A stretch of 64,000 nucleotides of DNA. Origin: Pteria penguin. Lineage: Eukaryota; Mollusca; Bivalvia; Pterioida; Pteriidae. The stretch lies in the NCBI GenBank assembly GCA_035048485.1, contig CM068590.1, forward strand, positions 5,146,093 through 5,210,092, written 5' to 3'. Below the pieces are notes generated by a model. It searched no databases and was not told where the DNA came from. It saw nothing but the letters and a program-made list of their open reading frames with translations. Made by a program: the position numbers and the translations under genes. Within the stretch, counting starts at the first letter, position 1. Each line of letters begins with the position of its first letter. Below are positions 11,639-22,084 of this stretch, piece by piece.

Positions 11639-11956
11639 ATGCTATTAAAACAACAGTATGAAGTCGAGGAAAGTTGTATATTGCTTTTTATCGACAATGC
11701 TCATATTCACTGGAGGGTATTCGCAAATGTAAATTCAAACAATTTTATGACATTCTATGTGGAAAAGTGCTTCCCAGAGATTTTGACCCGAAGTTCCATT
11801 TGCGTAGAACAGTTTCCCGGTGGTGATAAACTAAAGGTTTCCACAGATTCATGTTTTGAGGACCAAACTGAAGGCTTTTGTTTTACAGATAATGACAATC
11901 TGAATATAATAAGGCTAGATAAATTGAAATATATCGAAAACTCGATGGTGTACTAA
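11639..11956 (+). CDS. Uncharacterised 105-codon open frame (doubtful)
   Basis: Begins MLLKQQYEVEESCILLFIDN and continues beyond the duplication boundary (11798) to end ..KYIENSMVY. It would be the full-length parent of the truncated frame at 7175-7432. It contains several cysteines but no signal peptide, membrane segment or motif that I recognise, and an in-frame TGA lies two codons before the start. The two-substitution similarity to copy A extends equally into flanking non-coding DNA, so it is not evidence of protein selection. Low confidence that it is expressed. Confidence 0.2.
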   Translation: MLLKQQYEVEESCILLFIDNAHIHWRVFANVNSNNFMTFYVEKCFPEILTRSSICVEQFPGGDKLKVSTDSCFEDQTEGFCFTDNDNLNIIRLDKLKYIENSMVY

Positions 11957-11989
11957 TTTAAGGGTAAGCCGTTCTATGACATGTTGATT

Positions 11990-12177
11990 TTCACCCTTAC
12001 TTTGGTATTCAGGTGTTCATTAAGGATGGGTTTAAATCTAACGTTGTAGGTATTTCCCTGAAGTATATGTACGTGCTCGAATTTGTCCTGGTAAGCATAG
12101 CACCGGTGCTCATCATAGCTCTCTTTCATGAAGTACGTGTTCGAATATGTCATAGATAGCATTAACCTTGTACTCAT
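11990..12177 (-). CDS. Possible minus-strand exon (weak)
   Basis: A minus-strand open segment reading ..YSNTYFMKESYDEHRCYAYQ.. and ..HVHILQGNTYNVRFKP.. is followed by AAA|GTAAGG, a good donor. It lies just upstream, in minus-strand sense, of the duplicated block and could be a 5' exon of the receptor-type gene family. Its phase (no overhang at the donor) does not fit the start of the exon at 7593-7748, the acceptor is not obvious, and no paralogue was found in the other units. Listed only as a candidate. Confidence 0.2.
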
Positions 12178-12179
12178 GG

Positions 12180-14260
12180 CAAATGTCCAAATGATAAGTA
12201 GACTACTATTAATAAAATGACCATTATCAGATGAGGTGAACTAAAATTATGTACATGTCCGTCATTGATTTAATCACCTACATGGCAAATTTAAATACCA
12301 ACATGTTTATAGTCGTGCTTTCTACCGCAGTAAATTTGAATTCACAAGAAAGTAAAAAAGATAGATATATTGTTAGTTTGTAGTATTTGTCGCATTTGTA
12401 GTATATGGGAATATAGATTTCCTCTGTGGTTAGGAAAGAGCATCCATCATTTAGTAACAAATTCCAAATACAGAGCTTCAAAATGAGGTCTTATAATCAT
12501 TTGTAGTAAAATGATTTAAGGATAGCAATATTTTAAATGTGTAGTACCTTATTATTGTGTTCATTTTGCAAACAAGTTAAGTATGTAGCTCTTACAGGAG
12601 CACACTCAAAATACCTGCTTGATTATCTCTTCTGTGACTTTTAATAATGTTTAATAAACAGGAAATGATATCAAGATACTAGTATTTTTTAGTATTATAG
12701 TATCATTTTATAGTATTTCATGATACTAGTATTTTGTAGTTGATTATCAATTAATTTGTAAGGATAACGTAAGCATTTCAATATAAATTATGATTTTTTT
12801 TGAAAAGGATAGCGAGGCGGCCGGATATCATTTTCCTTACCATATATTTGTCAAAATCAACATTTTCCGACTTAGCTAAATAAACTATGTTAGAATTATG
12901 TCGATTTCTCAAGTTGTGTTGTTTACGTCTTCAAGCTTTTAAAAGTAAATTCTTTATGGTGAATCCAGATGTTTGTGGAGGGAAAGCTATGTGAGGATGG
13001 AGACCAGATAACTTTATAAAAAAGTCATACATGGTAAAATGATGTCATAGAATCTATATGATCTATAACTTTCAGGGGTAAAACACTGTAACCAGTGTAC
13101 TGAAAACGATATTTTTCCATAGTAAGTCCAGAGAATAAGCGTTTGTCATCTGCCAGCGATACATATTCTTTTGAAGACATTGAAAATTGTTGTATAAGAA
13201 CAGAAAATATGGACAAATCCCTACCATGTTAGTCGAAATTAAATTGTTGTATCTCGGGAGAAGACACACATATAAGCCCTGCCAATGATAATAATGATGA
13301 AAGTTAACTTAGGATAGAGGGTCAACGAATTGTGTTCTCGGAGGATTTGGTGGATTGTTTATAAGACTGTCAATTATATGGGCAAGTGCTGCAACTTACG
13401 CAGAAAACCCAAGCTCTTGAAATAATCATTGCCAGCTACATGTATATGATCACATTGCTTTTCTTCTCCATTGTAACACAGTGATATAGTTGGTAGTAGT
13501 ACATTTCAATATTATTATCAAGTAATGGTAACGACAACAAAAATGCTGCTTTTCCAATTTCACATCGTTTCTAGAAAAAATTATTTACTATGCTAATTTC
13601 TGCATAGCCTGTTTTAATGATTTTGATCTACCAACTTTGATACTTGTGAAGTTCAAGGTACTGAGAGGTATTTATCAGTAATGATAGCTTAAAAATGAAG
13701 AAATGTTATTGCGTGACGTGTAATTTGTGGAAATAATTTTAAAGCATGGTTATAAAACGAGGTTCCTATTGAAACCTAATTTGATAAAGAAAGACATATT
13801 TTCCTATCAAATATGTACAAATTATGATATTTGCATGGTGAATTTAGTCTAATATATTTGCAGATAATATATCTGAATTAGTAGGAATTTTCAGGGAATA
13901 AAGATGATATCAATACCCTTAAAGAATTCCAATTAAAATGAGAAGATCTCAATTTTCGTATAGCAAACAATCTGAAAGAAACTGTGTCCACTAATTTTGA
14001 TTCCTTTGTCATCCCAGTCGTCGCTCGTCATATCGCTTATCGAAAGGAGTGTAAAATAATCACGAAAACATGGTTGCTAAAAAGTGAAAGATATGTCAAT
14101 GAAAAGACTTACCATTTTCTGGAATCATATTAGTGTTTGGTTCATCATTGAAAACATATAACGTGTTTTGGAGACAAAATCCAACAAAAAATATACATAT
14201 TTCTGCAATGAAAACTAATAAATGTATATGTATATGTATTTATATAGCCCTGCAACAAGC
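12180..14260. other. Unassigned AT-rich DNA
   Basis: No supported gene. Around 12670-12745 there is a cluster of TAGTAT/ATACTA words with short self-complementarity (GATACTAGTATT twice). Confidence 0.4.
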
Positions 14261-14265
14261 GAGCA

Positions 14266-14425
14266 CACCGATGTTCTGTCTTTCTGATGAAACAATGAAA
14301 ACCAAAGTTCCGTGCAGGAGTGGTTGATTAGGGTGAGTTTGTTCAATGTATCGGGCAGATGCCTTCATCGATTACATGAAACAATCACAGGGTAACGTAA
14401 AACAATAATCAATCAATCAAGTTTT
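14266..14425 (+). mobile_element. tRNA-derived SINE, internally deleted
   Basis: GTTCTGTCTTTCTGATGAAAC matches the mid-body of the SINE at 19466-19720 and GCAGATGCCTTCATCG plus AACAATCACAGGGTAACG matches its 3' part; the section between is lost. Tail reads AATAATCAATCAATC. Confidence 0.6.
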
Positions 14426-14429
14426 CGAT

Positions 14430-15235
14430 TATTTCTTTATCATCTGTCTTTATAAAGCAGAGCTTAACTCCAACAACCGTCTGACTTTTTTGACTTAATT
14501 CAGCTAACAGATATTACAAAATTGCTATGTTTATCAGTGAGAGTACTTTAACAAGTGATTGAGAAATTTCTTTGTTAATCCTCTGATTTCTTCACACATA
14601 AAATCTATGCTTTAATGATTAAAACAAAGCATTATTCTCTGTAGATGTAACAAAAACTTTTTCCAATCGTCATCAAACCTTCAACAGGCTGAAAATTCTT
14701 TGAACATGTATGGAAAAATTTTGTTATGTACGAAGCATTTTTGTGTCTAGTTGGAATATCCATGATAAAATAGAAAAATCATTCCCACAACCACCCAAGC
14801 TACAGGAAATGTTTAAGAGGACTACACAATACAACAATCTTCAACAACACTGGAGTGGTTGTAAGAGTATACTCGACGATAAAGAAAAAATACTCGTTTC
14901 ACTCGGAAACCAATCGAGAAAACCTTATAAAATGTTCTGATATGTAAATATACTTCACTCACAATCGATCCGTCCATAACCACTTCCTTCTCAAACAGAA
15001 CAAAAATGTCAAAGAAATGATATATAAAACCAAAACAGTCAAAATCGTGTAATATCCTAAAATGGTCAGGTTTTGATCAAAATCATCCGACCACTGGTCT
15101 AACTGAAGAATGTCGGTCACAAACAGCCTGCAGCTGGAATATACCCTTAACTAAAGGGATCCCGTCCTTCAACGTCATAGGTTGCACACCACGGCACACT
15201 TGACGTCAAATAATGGTAAATAACCCATGTCAAAC
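14430..15235. other. Unassigned DNA
   Basis: Contains a 76-codon plus frame at 14710-14940 with no recognisable family. Nothing else supported. Confidence 0.35.
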
Positions 15236-15239
15236 AAGA

Positions 15240-15450
15240 CAAAAGCCCGTGCGGCCCTGTGGATGAGGTGCTTGGCTTGTGACCGAAATGTCCCAGGTTC
15301 GATTCCAGCTGTGGGTACACCGGTGTTTTCTCTTTCGGATTAGACTGTATAAATCGAGGTCAGTGTCACGGTAAGTGTCGCATGTAAAAGATCCCTCAGT
15401 TGTTGAGTGGGACCGTTGCAAATATAAAAGTTTCTATGTGATGCCGTCTC
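15240..15450 (+). mobile_element. tRNA-derived SINE
   Basis: The tRNA-like head has an A-box-like GATGAGGTGCTTGGC region and a clear B box CAGGTTCGATTCCAGC. A body shared with four other elements here (CTTTCGGAT, GTCAGTGTCACGGTAAG, GATCCCTCAGTTG) follows. RNA polymerase III transcription is expected for the family. No target-site duplication was identified by eye. Confidence 0.8.
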
Positions 15451-15454
15451 AACA

Positions 15455-16585
15455 TCAGAAAAAGGAATGTAATAACACTAAAGTAAAAACCCTCCGCGAG
15501 GAACTTTTTTTACGAGTAACGAGGTATGCGCATATGGTCATCGAATATCAACACGTATATGTGTTCCAATATTATCGTAATATTGTATATGTGTTAATGT
15601 AGCGATATGATAGAGCTACTTCAGATAGTTGGTCTTTGCATTTACTGAAGCAAGCTACTGAGTCAATATTTCATATCACAAGAAGTGAAAAAAAGTCTTA
15701 AGTCTACATACCTAAATAAAATTTTACCGTTTCATTTAATACCTTCTTTTCACACATCAGAAATCGTTGTCCAATATATTAACTTCGTTTTTGAATTGTA
15801 GGGTGACTGTTCATATCATCTATTCTGGCTGTTATTATAATTGGATTTGTTTTACCTGTAGACAGTTTTCACTGAATGTACATTTATTGGAGTTACCTCT
15901 TGTACTTTGCCATATTTGGGGTCAAACAAGAGATTTATATTCATATTATTACTAATTTTACTACCTTAAGAGTGTCTTCATAATTTTGCACCAAAATTAA
16001 CAGTTACGAAATAAACTGCATCTAAATATTAATTAGTTTGTAAGTAATTCATACTTTGAAAAAATGATTTGAAATAAATTAAATCTGTATTTTTGTTGAT
16101 TAAAGCACATTTTTTTCAATCTTTGATCCACAAAATGACTGACAAGGGAAATATTTCCTGTAAATTTCCTCCCATTTACAACTATCGATTGCTCATTATC
16201 TCAGCATTTTACTTCACATTATAAAATGCGCTTAAAAAGGGGTTTGAATACTGGAAGAATACTCAAGGTTCTAATTACGATCTCGATGTATTAGCCAGAG
16301 AACGATGCAATTTCCTACCCATTTGTAACAGTCTTGCCCTTTTGGAGGGTCTGAGTAAAGGCCACTTTAATTCCGAATGCTCCATACGAGTATATACGTT
16401 CTCGTTAAAGTAGACGTTCAGGTACTCAAATATATTAAACTTGCTTTAAAGGTCACTTTGTTAAGAAACCACTTATCTTGAACAACAGCCATTTCTAACT
16501 TTCTATTCCTTTTATCGCTAGTCTTTTCTTCTAGCGTTTTTTTTTCATGTCCGCGACGGTTTTTTTAACTAAACAAGTTTTCCTG
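15455..16585. other. Unassigned AT-rich DNA
   Basis: No gene or repeat supported. Confidence 0.4.
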
Positions 16586-16659
16586 TTTTTCTTATTATCC
16601 TTGACCAAAGGTCATATCTTCAAGGTCAAAGTCACAGTGCATACATAGCCAAAATCCTT

Positions 16660-16913
16660 CAAATTTTCAGTCATCAAATTCAGTAAATCACTCTAAAACT
16701 AAGGAGTATCTCCCTCATGCATAGCTCTGCTCTCGGATAGATTATTTAGTTCACTTCTCGGTCATTTTGGCTTCAACATTGCTCTTCAAATATTTATATA
16801 TTATGAGAATTCCAATCATTCGACCACGAGTATCACTGAAAAGACATAAGTTGCACATATGGTGCACAAAATTAAAAGGTATATATGTTCTATATTTATT
16901 TTTACTGCCAAGT
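16660..16913 (+). mobile_element. Interspersed repeat family B, well-preserved copy
   Basis: About 250 bp reading CAGTCATCAAATTCAGTAAA, then CACTCTAAAACTAAGGAGTA, TTCACTTCTCGGTCATTTTGG, GCTCTTCAAATATTT, GGTGCACAAAATTAAAAGG and TATATATGTTCTA. Nearly the same order is seen at 62996-63235 (plus) and 35240-35450 and 39000-39195 (minus). It interrupts the 145-bp array. No open frame; class unknown. Confidence 0.75.
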
Positions 16914-17763
16914 TGGATTATTATCCAGGGTAAAAATATCACACAATTGTTGTACATGACCCCAGGGTGTATCTTGACCTTGACTTAAGATCATATCTCT
17001 AAGGTCAATGTCAAATTGCACACCTGGTCGAAATCCTTGTCCTTGTCCACAGTGCACATATTGCAAAAAAATTTGTTCGGGTCATAGCTCCTTATCCCAT
17101 TATCGGATCTGGATAATATTTCACACAATTGCTGTCAATGACACAAGAGTGTGGCTTGACCTTGACCAAATGTGATATATTCAAGGTCAAGGGCGAATTG
17201 CACAAATAGCCAAAATCCTGGTCCGGGCCATAACTTCTTATCCCCTTGTCGGATTTGGATAATATGTCACACTTATGTTGTCCATGACCCAAAAGTGTGT
17301 CATGACCTTAACGAAAGGCCATATCTTCAAGGTCAAGGACACAGTGCATACAGAGCTAAAATCCTTGTCGGGGCCATAACTTGATGCTAAGATAACACAA
17401 TGCTGAGATGGATTTGAATAATATATCACACAATTGTTGTCTGTGAGTCAAGGATGTGTCATGACTCTCTAAGGTCAAGGTCAAATTGCACAGTTGTCAA
17501 AATCCTTGTTAGGACTATAACTCCTTATTGCTATGTTGGATCTCGATAACATTTCACACAATTGTTGTTCATGTCTAAGAATGCCATGACCTCCACCGAA
17601 GGTCTTATCTTCAAGGTCAAGGTTATAGTGCAAACATAGACGAAATCATTGTACATGCCATAACTTCTTACTTCCAGTTTGGATCTAGATAATATTTCAC
17701 ATGATTTTTTTTTCATGACCCAAGGGTGTGTTATGACCTTGACTCAAGATCGTATCACCCTGT

Positions 17764-18302
17764 CAGTATAGATAGACACCAATCGCACGAGACGACTTCA
17801 GGTTAAGTCGTCCCAAAGTGAGGTCGCCCCAAAGTCAAGTCGCCCTATATCGGTTAAGTCGCCCCATATTGTCAAGTAAGGTCGCCCCACATAGAGATTC
17901 ATCATTATATTCAAATATATGTTTGAATTATTAATTATCTTTTTATTGATGAAAATAAAGTTTTATGAATAAATATTTTGCTGTATGTTTATTATAGCAT
18001 AATTATTAATATCAATTGAAGTCGTCTCGTGCGATTGGTGTCTATCTATACTGCCATTACTGATGTAGACATTTTCTCTAGTAATTTAAAATCTTGTAAT
18101 TTTATGAAGGATAAGACATAAGTAGCACAATCATCAATTTAATTAACATATATTACAAGTGAACAATTAGATAACTCAAACAATTATCATAAACAGATCG
18201 ATTTCTACATGGCATTGGGGCGACTTCACTTGACATTATGGGCGACTTAAACGATATAGGGCGACTTTACTTTGGGGCGACTTCACTTTGGGGCGACTTA
18301 AC
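17764..18302. mobile_element. MITE-like structure with two interlocked inverted repeats
   Basis: A perfect 36-bp inverted repeat begins CAGTATAGATAGACACCAAT at 17764-17799 and has its complement at 18018-18053. A second inverted repeat of about 92 bp, made of spaced GTCGCCCC words, lies at 17801-17891 with its complement at 18211-18302. The arms alternate (first-left, second-left, first-right, second-right) and are not nested. Each pair alone looks like terminal inverted repeats of a non-autonomous DNA transposon. There is no transposase frame. The surrounding satellite resumes on both sides. Confidence 0.75.
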
Positions 18303-18354
18303 CGTAGACCCTCCAAGGTCAAGGTCACAGTGCACGCTTTTTCAAAATCCTTGT

Positions 18355-18515
18355 GCGCTTGGCCTGCGGCGCCGACGATCCGGGTTCGATTCTCGTATTG
18401 CATCACTATTTTTAAGAGGTTGGTAACCTCCTGCTTCCATGTCGCGATATAACTGAAATATTGTTGAAAGTGAGGTAAAACACCAATCAACCAACCAACC
18501 AATCAACCAACCATT
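18355..18515 (+). mobile_element. SINE with exact 11-bp target-site duplication
   Basis: It carries a B box (GGGTTCGATTCTCG at about 18380-18393), the body TGTCGCGATATAACTGAAATATTG and a tail of AATCAACC/AACC repeats. AAAATCCTTGT occurs immediately before (18344-18354) and after (18516-18526) and is part of the host satellite unit, so it is the duplicated target. The A-box end appears shortened, suggesting 5' truncation on insertion. The same body occurs in minus orientation at 4605-4785 and 9043-9206. Confidence 0.88.
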
Positions 18516-19177
18516 AAAATCCTTGTAAGGGTCATAGCTCCTTTTGCTATGTAGTATCTTGATAATATTTCACACCATTGTTTTCCATGATCCAAAGGTG
18601 TGTATCACATTTTACGGAGCCTGTTGTCCGTCTGTGTGTCTGTCCATCTGTCTGTCCATGAAAGTTGTCCGGGCCATAACTTTTTTCTTTACCTTTGGAG
18701 GGAGATCAAATTTTACACAATTGTTGTTCTTGTCCCAAGGGTGTGTCGTGACTTTGCACTATGGTCATATTTACAAGGTCATGGCCACAGTGCATACATA
18801 GCCAGAATTCTTGTTCAAGTCTTAACTTCTTCCTTTTCATTTAGAGAGATACTATTTTACACAATCATTGTCCATGACATAACGGTGTGTCATTACTTTG
18901 AACCAAGGTGATATCTACAATGTCAATGTCACAGTGCACACAGTGCCAGAATTCTTGTCTGGGCCATAACTTCTTCCCGTTACGTTGCTGGAAGACTATA
19001 TTCTACACAAATGTTGTCCATGACCCAAGGTCATATCTACAAGGTCAAGGTCAGAGTGCACACAAACTAGATTGTTTTCATCGATTAAACCTCACAATGT
19101 TCTTGTAAATGTGATATCCATTACACTTGTACCAGTGATGTATCTTGGGATGAATTATTGCATTTTTCAACGTTGTT

Positions 19178-19465
19178 GCCAGGGGTATTTGTCCCTTTAG
19201 GATTGCTCTAGTTAACAGTTATTTCACACAGGTTCACACACTAGCTTAATATCACCTTGATCCCGGTGATTGGTATCATGATATCCTTGACATAGGAAGC
19301 TTGACTTGACTTGAAAGCCTGTGTGCCAGGGGTATTTGTCCCTTTAGGATTGCTCTAGTTAACAGTTATTTCAGTTCTTCAAGGTCCCAGAATCAAAGTC
19401 AAGCTTCCTATGTCAAGGATATCATGATACCAATCACCGGGATCAAGGTGATATTAAGCTAGTGT
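19178..19465. repeat. 49-bp direct repeat interleaved with 70-bp perfect inverted repeat
   Basis: A 49-bp block starting GCCAGGGGTATTTGTCCC is at 19178-19226 and, identical, at 19325-19373. Interleaved with it, a 70-bp block (19238-19307, starting ACACTAGCTTAATATCACC) has an exact inverted copy at 19396-19465. The order is direct-1, inverted-left, direct-2, inverted-right. The arms could form a long hairpin with an 88-nt loop. A SINE begins exactly at the right end. Confidence 0.9.
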
Positions 19466-19720
19466 ATCCTACTGGATGAGGTGCTCTGCTGTGACCTAGT
19501 GGTCTCGGGTTGGATTCCTGCCGTGGGCGCACCGGTTTTTTGTCTTTCGGATGAAACAGTAAAACCCGAAGACCAGTATCACGGTAGGCGTGGCACGTAA
19601 TAGATCCCTCACTGCTTCGGGAGGGGCCTTTGCTAAGGTATAAATTTCTGTGCAATGCATCAGGCAGATACCGTCATATTTGTGAAATAACCGTGGAATG
19701 TCGTAAGACAGTAATCACAC
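19466..19720 (+). mobile_element. tRNA-derived SINE
   Basis: Head with GATGAGGTGCTCTGCTGTGAC and B-box-like GGGTTGGATTCCTG; body CTTTCGGATGAAACAGTAAA, CAGTATCACGGTAGGCG, AGATCCCTCACTGC; 3' part CATCAGGCAGATACCGTC. It is the best-preserved long member of this SINE family here and is immediately adjacent to the 70-bp inverted repeat. Confidence 0.8.
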
Positions 19721-19729
19721 ACTCTTTCT

Positions 19730-21890
19730 TGGGATATCTACGACTCAATCCCTATTATCCAGGGCATATCTCGTTGAATATCAAGGTTCGGATGTTCCAT
19801 GGCCAAAGGTAAAATTTTTCTACGCTATCAAGGTACCAAAACTCTAGAATTAAGAGATTTTTTTAAATTGTATTCGATATATCAAATATTACATATTGAA
19901 TTAAAGACAATGAATACAAATTACATATAAAAACAACACATATAGATAGACAAGACAATATATAATGAAAGAAGGTGCTGCTTTTTTAATAAACATGCAT
20001 AAACTGTTCACTGAATATGAATTTTAAATTTATGAAATTAAGTGGACAGCAAATTGGGGAAAAAAGAGCAATTTAAAATTGTATATTGTACCCAGCCCAT
20101 GACATATCGTAGACATGCAATAGCTCACAAATATACAATCCGCCAGTCTGAGAGAACATCCTTCCTCTAGTCGGATCCTTCACCAGGCACAAACACCCCT
20201 CATCCAACATATCACAAGCCTACAGCCATACATACTGCCAGACCCGGAGGAAAATTCATGCCCAAAGGAGAAACTTTTTGAGTTTCCCTCGTCGAATTCA
20301 TCATCAGACCCAAACTTTCCCCTATCCAACACGATTCATGCCCATTGCAGGCCAGCCCATGTCCACCACACATACCATCCATTAAAAATGAGTTCCATTT
20401 TGCTCTGACCTAACAATATTCCAAATCAAGTACAATCATTGATTAGATAGGATGTATTAAACTAAATATCACAGATATCACCTACGATTAACGTAAATGT
20501 ACATCAAGATTAACCTTTTATACACCCATACATACTACATGCATTCTTCACCATATGAAAACTAATATATATAAGGTAATTACGGTTCTTGGTATGGGCA
20601 ATAATAATAATATAAGTTATACACAGTAAGTTAATTTACAGCTTGCATACTACAAAATATACATTAATCAGTCTCCACAAAAGCTTTCCATTTATTCCAT
20701 ATTTTATTGAATTGAATTATATATAATATATATTCCCACAGCATATTTTGATTTCATATATTTTAAAAGAGTGTAAAAGGAAAGGCTCTAATCTTGCTTT
20801 AAGGTCATATATATATACTGCATTGTAGACAGAATAATGAAATTAAGTGCAGCACATATCTCTGAATGTTTTACACCAAAAATAACATTTTAAATATCAA
20901 AATTTACAGTTAATGTAGTTTTGTTATAAATATTTTGCATTAAGTTCCTCCATAATGATATAACATAAGAGCAACTTAAAAAAAATGTTTAAATGTTTTA
21001 AAATTCTGTTTCACAGGAATGGCAAATATTACAATCTTTACTAATATGAAATGTTTTTACATATCAACCTACTGGTGAGATTCTATTAATCATAATGCAC
21101 TTAATAGCTGGATCTCGTGTTGTCACGAAACAGATTGTAAATATGTCTTTGACGTTTACATTTAATGTGTAACATCTATTCCAATCAAAGGATGATTTCC
21201 TACGGTATCAGGTCCCAATTTCGTGAATAAAAATAAAATATAACCAAATTTTAAAAAGATGTCTTTCATGTAATATTTACTGGTATATATATGTTCAGAT
21301 TTCTTGGATCAAGATGTAAGTGATATTCCCTGAGATATAATTGACACATATGAGACGTCAATATTGTCTCATACCTTGACTACCTTCAACCAAAATTAAA
21401 CACTTTAACCAAAACTATTCTAGTACCCTCACTAGAAGTCTATCCAAGAATGCCATTGAGAAGGACTTGACATTTAATCATAAAGTAGAGTGAAATCAGA
21501 ATTGCCTGCAAACGATTTCAAATTTTTTACCCAGGACTTAATGTCAAGTTTAATTTATCTGCAACAAAACCAAACCACTTAAACATAACAAGGTTTAGAC
21601 TAAGCATTGGCCAGACGCAAACACTTGACCATTATATACGCTTTCCTTTCTGGTATACAGTGTATAAGAATTCGCCAATGAAATCATTCATTCTTCAACA
21701 AATTATGCACAATGTACAGTATATGAATTTTCAAAATATTCACAAAGTATGTGAATGAACACGTATATTTGAATCACAGAGAAATCAAAACATAGACTTA
21801 ACATGCTTGACCAAGTATAAAAAATTGTATGTATGTGATGGTGCCTGTTCTATTTAGTTTAGGGTAGCGTTTCTAGCGTTGTGTGAAGTA
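19730..21890. other. Unassigned DNA with a GC-richer patch at about 20090-20380
   Basis: Mostly AT-rich. The 20090-20380 patch (CCAGCCCATGACATATCG, then CAGACCCGGAGGAAAATTC) differs in composition from its surroundings but has no coding frame I can support. It may be part of an old transposable element. Confidence 0.3.
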
Positions 21891-22084
21891 GCAGCGTTAT
21901 TGTTCCCTGGTTAGGATAGTGTTTATTGTGTGTCATATAACCTTGAAGTGTTGTGTTTTGTATGACGTTCAATGTGTCTTGTGTAGGATATACCGTTTAT
22001 ATAGCATTGAGGTGCATGTCGAATAGTGTTTATTGAGTTGTGTGTAGGAAAACATGCATTGTAATTTTACATTTATTGTGTTTT

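Larger units (their letters stand above)
7335..11798. repeat. Segmental duplication, copy B
   Basis: Collinear with copy A. It lacks the 350-bp stretch 3478-3823, the family A insertion at 5222-5560 and the 53-bp doubling, and it carries an extra stretch of about 380 bp (about 9625-10005) and small indels near 11130 and 11480. Its right boundary is at TTCCA|TTTGCG. Both copies contain a candidate minus-strand exon, a minus-strand SINE, a plus-strand SINE fragment and divergent family A and B repeats in the same order. Confidence 0.9.
16590..19075. repeat. Degenerate satellite-like tandem array, unit about 142-147 bp, with three insertions
   Basis: Repeated units share the order TTCAAGGTCAAGGTCACAGTGC, CATAGCCAAAATCCTTG, CATAACTTCTTA, GGATAATATTTCACACAATTG, TTGTCCATGACCCAA and GGTGTGTCATGACCTTGACC. 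The AAGGTCA words begin near 17180, 17326, 17469 and 17611 (spacing 142-147 bp) and again near 18775 and 18917. The array is interrupted by a family B repeat (16660-16913), a structure with interlocked inverted repeats (about 17757-18312) and a SINE (18355-18515). Units differ at many positions, so the array is old. No coding potential. Confidence 0.85.

Noticed and set aside
15230..15421. Minus-strand frames with the STTEGSFTCDTYRDT-type sequence (also at 19443 and, in the other orientation, 44415)
   Set aside because: They are antisense translations of the same SINE body, which explains their mutual similarity.
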